The translations under genes were made by a program, and so were the position numbers. Below are positions 1 through 6,613 of a DNA stretch of 10,464 nt, in pieces. The stretch comes from an uncultured Prevotella sp. GTDB taxonomy: Bacteria; Bacteroidota; Bacteroidia; Bacteroidales; Bacteroidaceae. How positions within the stretch are numbered: the stretch's first letter is position 1; every line of letters begins with the position of its first letter. The notes under the pieces were generated by a model. The model ran no database searches. It was not told the origin of the DNA and worked only from the letters and a program-made list of their open reading frames with translations. The stretch is taken from positions 1 through 10,464 of the forward strand of contig CATXJC010000058.1 of the NCBI GenBank assembly GCA_958369755.1. Reading direction: 5' to 3'.

Positions 1-53
1 AGAGCACAACCTTGCCAAGGTTGGGGTCGCGGGTCCGAGTCCCGTTTTCCGCT
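1..53 (+). tRNA. tRNA-Gly (GCC), 5' end cut by the window edge
   Basis: The 3' part of a glycine tRNA. The anticodon stem is CAACC (7-11) with GGTTG (19-23), and the loop TTGCCAA (12-18) carries anticodon GCC at 14-16. The T arm is GCGGG (29-33) with CCCGT (41-45), loop TCCGAGT. The 3' acceptor strand is TTTCCGC (46-52), followed by discriminator T53, as is usual for bacterial glycine tRNAs. The 5' acceptor strand and most of the D arm lie before the window. CCA is not encoded (C54 is followed by T), so the end would be added by the CCA-adding enzyme. Confidence 0.93.
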
Positions 54-63
54 CTTTTTTTTT
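54..63 (+). terminator. T-run directly behind the tRNA
   Basis: Nine consecutive T residues (55-63) follow the tRNA acceptor strand after a single C. The folded tRNA could act as the upstream structure, so this may be a 3' processing or termination site. Some transcripts may continue into the gene that begins 23 bp further on, since no promoter box was seen in the gap. Confidence 0.4.
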
Positions 64-86
64 GAACTCGAGAAACATACCCATTT

Positions 87-623
87 ATGAATTTATATTT
101 AAGATATTTTGATCAGGAGACATTAGTTACTAGTGTTGATGATGCTATTGGTTTTTTAAAGAGTATTCCTGAGATTGAGATGGATGCGGAGCTAGAGGCA
201 GATGTTCGTGAATATGCCGCTAGCGATTTGACGTATCCAAAAAGATATAAGGTACGCCCACGTGTTTATTTTATTGTGATAAAGACTACGGCGCAAACTA
301 TGCAGGATTTTAAGGATAAGAAAGCATTGCGTACTCCTACTCCTGCAGAGAGAATGGAGAATCCTGTTGTTGCCAGTTTGGCTCAAGAGGCTCCAGGCTG
401 GTATGAAGGATCACTTGATTTCAAGCGTGTTGTGATGGTACCGGCTACAGGAAAGTTTGAGTACCGTGATACTCATTTCGTTGCGGATGTTAAAGCTGAA
501 TCAGGTTTGGATTGTTACAATCGCATCGTAGATTATCTGCGCGATTGTGTAGATTCACGCAGCCAGTTCCCATCTGCAAAAGGTAAGAATTTCCATTTCC
601 GCTATCTGGGAATGTGGAAATAA
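87..623 (+). CDS. conserved hypothetical protein upstream of ssb
   Basis: A 178-residue soluble protein of unknown function. There is no signal peptide, membrane segment or recognised catalytic motif. The N-terminal half is acidic (IPEIEMDAELEADVREYAA, about residues 27-45). The middle has a basic/hydrophobic strand-like stretch (YKVRPRVYFIVIKTT, about 54-68), and the C-terminus is basic and aromatic (KGKNFHFRYLGMWK). The ATG at 87 is the first in frame after the tRNA; no Shine-Dalgarno sequence is visible, as is normal in Bacteroidetes. It lies 29 bp before ssb on the same strand and is probably co-transcribed with it. A link to DNA metabolism would be guilt by association only. That it is a real gene is well supported by its length, coding character and spacing. 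Confidence 0.75.
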   Translation: MNLYLRYFDQETLVTSVDDAIGFLKSIPEIEMDAELEADVREYAASDLTYPKRYKVRPRVYFIVIKTTAQTMQDFKDKKALRTPTPAERMENPVVASLAQEAPGWYEGSLDFKRVVMVPATGKFEYRDTHFVADVKAESGLDCYNRIVDYLRDCVDSRSQFPSAKGKNFHFRYLGMWK

Positions 624-652
624 AATATTCAGAAATTTAAAAGATTCGTGTC

Positions 653-1000
653 ATGAACAAGGTTATGCTAATTGGTAATGTAGGTAAAGATCCTGACATT
701 CATTATTTCGAAGCAGATCAGGCAGTAGCTCAGGTCTCTCTCGCAACTACAGAGAAAGGATATACTTTGCCTAATGGTACCCAAGTGCCAGACCATACAG
801 ATTGGCACAATCTTGTTTTTTATCGTGGGCTTGCAAAGGTAGTAGAGAAGTATGTGCATAAGGGTGACCGCCTTTATGTGGAAGGAAGAATCCGTTACCG
901 CTCCTATGATGACAAGCAGGGTAGAAGACAATATATTACAGAAATCTATGTAGATAATATGGAGATGTTGAGTACTCGCCCTGCTACTAAAGAACAATAA
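653..1000 (+). CDS. ssb: single-stranded DNA-binding protein, short form
   Basis: Binds single-stranded DNA during replication, repair and recombination. The N-terminus MNKVMLIGNVGKDPDIHYF is the typical first strand of the bacterial SSB OB fold. It is followed by AVAQVSLATTEKGYTLPNGT, DWHNLVFYRGLAKVVEKYVHKGDRLYVEGRIRYRSY and YITEIYVDNMEML, which fill the fold to about residue 107. The protein has only 115 residues and ends RPATKEQ. It therefore lacks the long flexible linker and the acidic tip (DDLPF/DDDIPF type) through which most bacterial SSBs recruit partner proteins. No continuation of such a tail was seen before the next gene. It lies 22 bp before gldE, an order also remembered from Bacteroides. 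It could be a second, specialised SSB, with a full-length copy elsewhere in the genome. Confidence 0.93.
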   Translation: MNKVMLIGNVGKDPDIHYFEADQAVAQVSLATTEKGYTLPNGTQVPDHTDWHNLVFYRGLAKVVEKYVHKGDRLYVEGRIRYRSYDDKQGRRQYITEIYVDNMEMLSTRPATKEQ

Positions 1001-1022
1001 TTATTAATTTTTAGCTCAGAAA

Positions 1023-2369
1023 TTGGATATATCCACCATAACTGATGCCTTCGGTGATGTGATGCTGATGCAGCCTTCCGCCGGGGTTATTGTAGCTGCT
1101 GTACTTGCAGCTATATTGTTAGGCATGTCTGCTTTTGCCAGTGGTTCCGAAATTGCTTTTTTCAGTTTATCACCAACTGATGTTGCGGAACTTGAGGATG
1201 AAAAGACTGATGCCGATAAGAAAATACAGATGTTGCGTGATGATTCTGAACGTACGTTGGCTACCATTTTGATAACCAATAATTTTGTGAATGTCACAAT
1301 CATCATGCTCCTTAATTATGTATTCGCAGGAATCGTAGAGTTTGGTCCTAAAGCTTATTGGCTTCAGTTCCTGATTATTACGGTTATTCTTACTTTCTTG
1401 CTTTTGCTTTTTGGTGAGATTATGCCGAAAGTGTATGCCCGCCAGGATCCTCTGAAGTTCTGTCGCCGGTGCGTAGGGGGAATTCTGTTTGCCAGAAAGT
1501 TGTTTTGGCCTTTAGAAACTATCTTGCTGAAAAGTGGTATTCTTGCAGAAAAGATTATACAGAAGGAAAATCATGTGCTGAGTGTTGATGACTTGGAACA
1601 GGCTCTTGAACTGACTGATAAGAATGATATCAAGGACGAGCAGAGCATGCTGAAGGGTATCATCCGCTTTGGCGATGAAACAGCCAAGGAGGTGATGACC
1701 AGCCGACAGAATATTGTTGACCTGGATATCCGCAGCACCTATCCAGAAGTGTTGAAATGCATAGAGGAAAATAACTACAGTCGTATTCCTGTTTATCAGG
1801 ATAATACAGATAATATTCGTGGTGTACTGTATATCAAGGACTTATTGCCTCATCTTACGAAGTCTTCCAACTTCCGTTGGCAGAGCCTGATTCGTCCTCC
1901 TTACTTTGTTCCTGAAACCAAGAAGATAGATGATCTGCTTCGCGAGTTCCAGGACAACAAGGTTCATATCGCCATTGTGGTAGATGAGTTCGGAGGAACA
2001 TCGGGTATTGTTACTCTCGAAGATATTCTGGAGGAAATTGTAGGTGAAATCAATGATGAATACGATGAGGAGGAGAAGTTCTACTCGAAATTAAATTACA
2101 ACACCTTTATCTTTGAAGGTAAAACGCTTCTTTCTGATTTCTGCAAGATTCTGAATGTAGATGACGAAGAGTTCGAGGAGGTTGAGGGTGATGCTGATTC
2201 TCTGGCTGGTCTGCTCTTGGAAATCAAAGGCGATTTCCCAAGTATGCACGAGAAGATAGATTATAGGAACTATACTTTCGAGGTTATGCAGATAGAGGAG
2301 CGTCGCATCAGCAAGATTAAGGTGACGGTACATCCTTTGAAAGATAACGTGGAGGATTCTTCTAAGTAA
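1023..2369 (+). CDS. gldE: GldE-like CNNM/CBS-domain membrane protein (HlyC/CorC family)
   Basis: A 448-residue inner-membrane protein of the HlyC/CorC family. In gliding Bacteroidetes the GldE member supports motility; members of the wider family are linked to divalent-cation (Mg2+/Co2+) transport or tolerance. Domains seen: a DUF21/CNNM membrane domain (about 18-190) with hydrophobic segments near 18-40, 80-103 and 112-133 and the signature FGEIMPKVYA (130-139); a pair of CBS domains (about 222-342), the second ending in DEFGGTSGIVTLEDILEEIV; and a CorC/HlyC C-terminal domain (about 355-437). The start is TTG at 1023; the first in-frame ATG is codon 14 (1062), just before the first membrane segment. 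The TTG start keeps a fuller N-terminus, but ATG cannot be excluded. The next gene starts 35 bp downstream. Ancestral housekeeping use in a probably non-gliding organism is inference. Confidence 0.88.
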   Translation: MDISTITDAFGDVMLMQPSAGVIVAAVLAAILLGMSAFASGSEIAFFSLSPTDVAELEDEKTDADKKIQMLRDDSERTLATILITNNFVNVTIIMLLNYVFAGIVEFGPKAYWLQFLIITVILTFLLLLFGEIMPKVYARQDPLKFCRRCVGGILFARKLFWPLETILLKSGILAEKIIQKENHVLSVDDLEQALELTDKNDIKDEQSMLKGIIRFGDETAKEVMTSRQNIVDLDIRSTYPEVLKCIEENNYSRIPVYQDNTDNIRGVLYIKDLLPHLTKSSNFRWQSLIRPPYFVPETKKIDDLLREFQDNKVHIAIVVDEFGGTSGIVTLEDILEEIVGEINDEYDEEEKFYSKLNYNTFIFEGKTLLSDFCKILNVDDEEFEEVEGDADSLAGLLLEIKGDFPSMHEKIDYRNYTFEVMQIEERRISKIKVTVHPLKDNVEDSSK

Positions 2370-2404
2370 TCATCAGTATTCATCAATATCAGAATATAAA
2401 AAAT

Positions 2405-3040
2405 ATGGCAGTTGTCAATATACGAGAAGTTTATCCGGGAGTGAGTCTTGGTTTATGGCAGATGGATGAAACTGTAGAACAGTTGTTCGGGCAGTATCCT
2501 CATCTGCAGGCTTACCGCTCTCAGGTGGAAGAGAAATATAAGAACGATGGCAGGAAACTGGAGTTTCTTGCCATTCGTGCATTAATGTATGAGATGCTCA
2601 AGACGAACGGGGCTTCCAAGGGCTTGCTTTCTCATGCGGGTGACATTACCCACAACGAGGCTGGCAAGCCATTGTTCCGTGGTTATCATATCAGCGTTTC
2701 GCATACCAAGGGTTATGCTGCGCTTATCCTTTCCAAAAATCAGGAAGTGGCGGTAGATATCGAATACTTCAGCGATAGGGTAGAGCGCATCGCATCCAAA
2801 TTCCTGCGCAAGGATGAGAAGGCGGAAGATCTGGATGCCAAGCTGGTGCATTGGTGTGCCAAGGAAACGGTCTTCAAGTTATTCTCTGAAGAAAATCTAA
2901 TGTTTGAGGATATGCGGGTGAAGCCGTTTGATACGATGGCAGATTGGTCGTGTGATGTGGAGAATCTCAAGAGCAGAAAGATGGCGCATGTAGATTTCGA
3001 GTTAACCATGGAATTTGTATTGACTTATGCTGCGCTGTAA
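2405..3040 (+). CDS. 4'-phosphopantetheinyl transferase superfamily protein
   Basis: Predicted to move the 4'-phosphopantetheine group from coenzyme A to a serine of a carrier protein, activating it. In 211 residues it shows the Sfp-type motifs: ISVSH (96-100); VAVDIE (115-120) with the metal-binding Asp118 and Glu120; and WCAKETVFKL (150-159) with Glu154 and Lys158, matching the W-x-x-K-E-x-x-x-K signature. The N-terminal third (to about residue 50) is less conserved. It follows gldE by 35 bp and overlaps the next gene by 14 bp, so it is probably in the same operon. Its carrier-protein target is not in this window. It could serve fatty-acid synthesis or a secondary polyketide/aryl-polyene pathway; the sequence does not decide between these. 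Confidence 0.9.
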   Translation: MAVVNIREVYPGVSLGLWQMDETVEQLFGQYPHLQAYRSQVEEKYKNDGRKLEFLAIRALMYEMLKTNGASKGLLSHAGDITHNEAGKPLFRGYHISVSHTKGYAALILSKNQEVAVDIEYFSDRVERIASKFLRKDEKAEDLDAKLVHWCAKETVFKLFSEENLMFEDMRVKPFDTMADWSCDVENLKSRKMAHVDFELTMEFVLTYAAL

Positions 3041-4187
3041 TTTCCTTTCCATCTTCCTGGCATTCAGTCTGTTGGCTGGAGCACAGGATTGGAAAGTAGT
3101 GAGAGAGAATCCTCAGAAAGCTTTTCCGAAAACCGTGGCTGCGGGCAACTATAGTGGCATTGCTCATCTGCATGATGATATCTATGCGGTGGTAAGTGAC
3201 AAGTCGGATAGTGCCCTGTACTTCAACTTCCGGATTCAGGTGAATCCCAAGACTGGCGAATTGGAACAGGTAGAGAACCTTGGGTTTACCGAGAGAACAG
3301 ATGGAACGCTGAACGACGGAAAGTTTTGGCAGGGGCGGGAAAAAGGCTTTGACCACGAAGCCATCGTGAAGGCTTCTGATTCTACCTTGGTGATAACAAG
3401 CGAAGGATATTGCCGTTTAAAGGAGTATCCTGTTCTGCCTACTTCGGCTAATGCTCCCAAGATTAGCTATCAGCAGAACCTTTGGGAGAGCAGATGGCCT
3501 TCTTCTGATTTTTATCCAAATTATAATTTTGAGTCTCTGGCTTTTGATTCCGTCCGTCAGTATCTCTGGACGATTCCTGAGAGCACGCTCCGCAAAGACG
3601 GACAGCCTGCTACTCCTCAAAACGGATTGGCCAACCAGCTTCGTTTGATGAGGTATGATTGGGGAAAGATAAAGGAAAATCGTAACGAGGAAAATAATGG
3701 CAAGGAAGACTGTAGCGAGCAAGAGAGTAGCAAGAAAGCCTCTCGTTACATGACAGCCTATGCCTATCAGATGGATCAACCTTCTACCCATAAGAAAGCA
3801 GATATCTATGTGATGGGTGTGAGTGAGCTTTGTGTCTTGCCCGATGGTCAACTTCTGGTTCTGGAGCGTGAGGCCTTTATCCCGAAGATCAAGATTGGGG
3901 CTTTCTGCAAGTGCAAGCTCTATCAGATTAATCCTTTGAATTCTGAGGAGTTTTCTATGAAAGAGAATTTTTCATCAGATACTCCTTTCTTGAAGAAGAG
4001 ATTGCTCGCGGAATGGAAAACCGGCTTGTCTCTTTCCAAGCGTTCCTTTGCCAATTACGAAGGTATGTGTCTGGGATCCAAGTTGGAAGATGGTTCCCAG
4101 GTTGTCATCCTGCTGTCTGATTCGCAGGATCAATATGCTGGAGTATTGAAAGACTGGTTCAAGACGATTGTCATCAGAAAGGAATAA
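3027..4187 (+). CDS. secreted esterase-like activity of phytase family protein
   Basis: A 386-residue exported protein resembling the 'esterase-like activity of phytase' family, a propeller-like fold whose substrate is generally unknown. Residues 1-19 form a signal peptide (basic start, hydrophobic core, cleavage after AGA before QDW). Mature-part landmarks are NYSGIAHLHDDIYAVVSDKS (41-60), GFDHEAIV (107-114), NYNFESLAFD (165-174), SELCVLPDGQLLVLERE (266-282) and NYEGMCLG (343-350) followed by VVILLSDSQDQ. These repeated 'E + hydrophobic strand' blocks are typical of the family. A charged, low-complexity insert lies at about 217-240. The start overlaps the transferase gene by 14 bp; this ATG is supported by the complete signal peptide that follows it. 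The product is probably periplasmic. Actual phytase or esterase activity is not demonstrated by the sequence. Confidence 0.82.
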   Translation: MLRCNFLSIFLAFSLLAGAQDWKVVRENPQKAFPKTVAAGNYSGIAHLHDDIYAVVSDKSDSALYFNFRIQVNPKTGELEQVENLGFTERTDGTLNDGKFWQGREKGFDHEAIVKASDSTLVITSEGYCRLKEYPVLPTSANAPKISYQQNLWESRWPSSDFYPNYNFESLAFDSVRQYLWTIPESTLRKDGQPATPQNGLANQLRLMRYDWGKIKENRNEENNGKEDCSEQESSKKASRYMTAYAYQMDQPSTHKKADIYVMGVSELCVLPDGQLLVLEREAFIPKIKIGAFCKCKLYQINPLNSEEFSMKENFSSDTPFLKKRLLAEWKTGLSLSKRSFANYEGMCLGSKLEDGSQVVILLSDSQDQYAGVLKDWFKTIVIRKE

Positions 4188-4192
4188 AGTTG

Positions 4193-4930
4193 TTATGACG
4201 TAATCCTCAATCTCGTCCATAACCATCTAGGAATGAGTCGCCAGAGGAAGACGAGTATATCATATCTCCAGTCTATTACCTTAACTTCCTTTCCGTTTTC
4301 GATGGCACTTACTATATGTTTCGCCACATCTTCCGGTTTGAGTTGCAGCGGATAGCTGCTGCCTGCGATAAGGTCGGTCTTTACGAAGCCTGGTCGGATA
4401 TCTGTAATGGCGATGGGGAGATGACGCATCCGTGCCTGCTGCGACAGGCATTCCAGATAATGGTTCTGGAATCGCTTGGTGGCAGAGTAGGCAGGGGCAG
4501 CACCGAGACCTTTGGTTCCGGCGATGGAAGTGATGCAGGCAATGCGGGCTTTTGAATTGTTCTGATGATGAGTAGCAAACCAGTTGAATGCCGTATCTAC
4601 CATTCTCGTGAATCCCAAGCCGTTGGTTTCCAGTGTCTTCAACTCCTTTTCTATATCCAGCGTATTATTCTGCCAGCCAATGCCGGAACTATGGAAGTAG
4701 AGGTCCATGCCTCCCAACTTATCGATGAGTTCGAGAAGTTGGGCAGGAGCATCGGGAGAAGTCACGTCTATTTGCTGATAGCAGGTAATGCCGCCCTGCG
4801 AAATCAGAGCCTGCAATCTTTCAATTCTTCTTCCGGCAATTCCTACCTGCCATCCTTTTGCAGCAAGCAGTTTTGCCACTTCCATTCCGATGCCCGATGT
4901 GGCACCCATTACAATTGCTTTCTTTGCCAT
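4193..4930 (-). CDS. short-chain dehydrogenase/reductase (SDR) family oxidoreductase
   Basis: A 245-residue NAD(P)-dependent oxidoreductase. The Rossmann glycine motif is GATSGIG (9-15). AGRR (32-35) at the end of the second strand suggests NADP preference. HSSGIG (80-85) replaces the usual NNAG, Asn103 is the structural Asn, and the catalytic Ser135 (CITSIAG) is followed by Y148-SAT-K152 (the YxxxK motif). The C-terminal tail (about 224-245) is hydrophobic and rich in Trp and Arg (FLWRLIPRWLWTRLR), so it may contact the membrane. The substrate cannot be told from sequence. It starts 40 bp behind murQ on the same strand and probably shares its transcript. It converges with the esterase-like gene, leaving 5 bp between the stop codons and no visible terminator hairpin. 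Confidence 0.9.
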   Translation of the reverse strand: MAKKAIVMGATSGIGMEVAKLLAAKGWQVGIAGRRIERLQALISQGGITCYQQIDVTSPDAPAQLLELIDKLGGMDLYFHSSGIGWQNNTLDIEKELKTLETNGLGFTRMVDTAFNWFATHHQNNSKARIACITSIAGTKGLGAAPAYSATKRFQNHYLECLSQQARMRHLPIAITDIRPGFVKTDLIAGSSYPLQLKPEDVAKHIVSAIENGKEVKVIDWRYDILVFLWRLIPRWLWTRLRITS

Positions 4931-4970
4931 ATAGTCCTATTATATAAGGTGAAGTTTGGTCTAAATTTAT

Positions 4971-5816
4971 CTAAATATCTAAATCGCTTTTACTCTTCAG
5001 TAAGTCTTCCGCCTTCTTCACGCTTCCTGCTTTCAGAATCAGTTGTTTCACTTCTTCGTAGTCCGTATATTGCGGATTGCGTTCCATGAAGATGCGGCAG
5101 GCGCGGTCGATGAGTTTATGATTGATAAGTTTGGCGTTCACCATCTTGTTGCCTTCCACCCGTCCTTGTCTAATCTGAAGGGAAGTGCTGATCATATCCA
5201 GAATCATCTTCTGCGATGAACCGGCTTTCATGCGGGTACTTCCCGTCACGAACTCCGGTCCCGTGATTACTTCTACGGGATAATCGGCTGCTTGGGCGAT
5301 GGGAGCATGAGGATTGTTGACGATGCAACCCGTAGGAATACCTGCCTCCTTGCAATGCTGCAAGATGGAAAGCACGAAGGGGGTTGTTCCGCTGGCAGAA
5401 AAACCGAGTACGAAATCCTGCTCTGAGATATGCTTGTCGCAGAGCTGGTGCCAACCATTCTCCAGGTCGTCTTCTCTTGATTCTCTGGTTTGTGTAAGGC
5501 AGCCGATGCCTCCGGGGAAGATGGCTTGTATCTGCGAACCGTCGATACCATAGGTGTTCTGCACTTCGATGGTATCGAGCGTAGCCAGTCTTCCGCCCGT
5601 TCCGCAACCGGCATAGAAGAGTCTTCCGCCCTTCTTCAGCTGCCCTTCAATAGCGGAAATCAGTTGGTTAATGGCAGGCAATGCTTGTTCTATTGCCTGA
5701 GCCACCTTCTTGTTTTCTGCATTGATATGAGCGGTGAGTTCATCTACGCTCATCTTTTCCAGATGTTCGTAGAGCGAGCTCTGCTCTGTTATTCTCTTTT
5801 CTTCTTTATTTGGCAT
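4971..5816 (-). CDS. murQ: N-acetylmuramic acid 6-phosphate etherase
   Basis: Cleaves the lactyl ether of MurNAc-6-phosphate to give GlcNAc-6-phosphate and D-lactate in cytoplasmic peptidoglycan recycling. The 281-residue protein starts with RITEQ, a conserved entry motif of the family. Its SIS (sugar isomerase) domain carries FYAGCGTGGRLATLD (67-81). Glu84 in the TIEVQNTYG stretch aligns with the proposed catalytic acid of E. coli MurQ (Glu83). Glu115 in SREDDLENG aligns with the second essential Glu. Further matches are GFSASGTTPFV (138-148) and the signature TGPEFVTGSTRMKAGSSQKM (185-204). The C-terminal helical part is shorter than in the E. coli enzyme. No MurNAc kinase, anhydro-sugar kinase or PTS transporter is next to it, so the phosphorylated substrate must be supplied from elsewhere. 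The gene lies 117 bp behind the HU-like gene; no TAnnTTTG box was found in that gap. Confidence 0.95.
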   Translation of the reverse strand: MPNKEEKRITEQSSLYEHLEKMSVDELTAHINAENKKVAQAIEQALPAINQLISAIEGQLKKGGRLFYAGCGTGGRLATLDTIEVQNTYGIDGSQIQAIFPGGIGCLTQTRESREDDLENGWHQLCDKHISEQDFVLGFSASGTTPFVLSILQHCKEAGIPTGCIVNNPHAPIAQAADYPVEVITGPEFVTGSTRMKAGSSQKMILDMISTSLQIRQGRVEGNKMVNAKLINHKLIDRACRIFMERNPQYTDYEEVKQLILKAGSVKKAEDLLKSKSDLDI

Positions 5817-5933
5817 ATTACCTTATCTTTAGGGGGTAGATTTAATGTAATGAAGCTTAGATGGTCGCGGAGGATATGGCTTGCAGTCATCTAGAGAGTT
5901 CTATCATGATGAGACCTATCATCCGATGGGCTC

Positions 5934-6539
5934 CTATTCTTCTGCCAGGAAATAAACCGGCGCATTCCGGGAACCTTCTTTTATCAGAAATCCAGATTTT
6001 TCCAGTTTCTTCAGCCAGTTGAGTGCTGTCTGTTTACGGATATGAAATTCCGCTTCCAGTACTTTTCTGTTAATGGAACGGTTATGCTTCAGATACTCTC
6101 TTATTTTCTCCTTCAATGCATCTTCAGAGAAAGGGTAGGAGCGGGAAGTATATTGTGATTTCTCGAAATGGGTATTATATTTCACCTGTTTCAACAGGTC
6201 TGCATTGGGGCGAAACTTGATGCCTCTTACGCTTACATATTCAGCTCTCACTTTATTGTCGGGTTTCAGGTCATCCATATCCAGATCTACCGAGAGCGAG
6301 AGATAACCTATTTCCGGAATGTAGACACGTTTTCCATCCTGCAGGTCTTCTTCTATGATATCACGCAGTTTCATGAGTACGGACGAAACTTCTCCTTCTC
6401 CCAGACAGCTATGTCTGGCGATTCGGCTGATCATCTCCTTGTCAGTCATAGCTGTTTGCTCAAAGATATGGGCGAATCGGCGAGTCTCTTCATTTCCTCC
6501 TGCATTGGGAAGATAATGGATTTCATATTTTATAGCCAT
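5934..6539 (-). CDS. HU-like DNA-binding domain fused to a winged helix
   Basis: A 201-residue protein of the Bacteroidetes HU/IHF-like group in which the HU domain is fused to a winged-helix domain. The HU-like part spans about 1-120: TDKEMISRIARHSCLGEGEV (32-51) matches the HU helix-turn-helix start, DGKRVYIPEIGYLSLSV (68-84) matches the 'G...v.l..iGtf' strand pair, and VRGIKFRPNADLLKQV (104-119) matches the C-terminal 'fkp...l' end. The wHTH spans about 137-200: SEDALKEKIREYLKHNRSIN, then a recognition-helix-like IRKQTALNWLKKLEKSGFL and a wing ending PVYFL. It is probably a DNA-bending or regulatory protein. It has its own predicted promoter and faces the 22-bp repeat array, which makes self- or array-binding an attractive but untested idea. 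Confidence 0.82.
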   Translation of the reverse strand: MAIKYEIHYLPNAGGNEETRRFAHIFEQTAMTDKEMISRIARHSCLGEGEVSSVLMKLRDIIEEDLQDGKRVYIPEIGYLSLSVDLDMDDLKPDNKVRAEYVSVRGIKFRPNADLLKQVKYNTHFEKSQYTSRSYPFSEDALKEKIREYLKHNRSINRKVLEAEFHIRKQTALNWLKKLEKSGFLIKEGSRNAPVYFLAEE

Positions 6540-6565
6540 CGTTTTCTTCTTTCTGTTTAGCGATA

Positions 6566-6597
6566 CAAAGGTAATCTTTTATTCTTAAACTACCAAA
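6566..6597 (-). promoter_or_regulatory. Bacteroidetes-type promoter of the HU-like gene
   Basis: On the minus strand the -7 box TACCTTTG (complement of 6566-6573) matches TAnnTTTG exactly. A -33 TTTG (complement of 6594-6597) lies 20 bp upstream of it, which is the usual spacing. The box ends 26 bp before the ATG at 6539, giving a very short leader. It likely drives the HU-like gene, murQ and the dehydrogenase together. Confidence 0.72.
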
Positions 6598-6613
6598 TAA
6601 AAATGGCACTAAT

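Noticed and set aside
5170..5614. Two long minus-strand frames and one plus-strand frame inside murQ
   Set aside because: They are alternate-frame shadows of a gene with clear family motifs; their translations show no recognisable domain.
5817..5933. Separate promoter for murQ
   Set aside because: No TAnnTTTG box on the minus strand in this gap; only short direct repeats of CTATCAT were seen.
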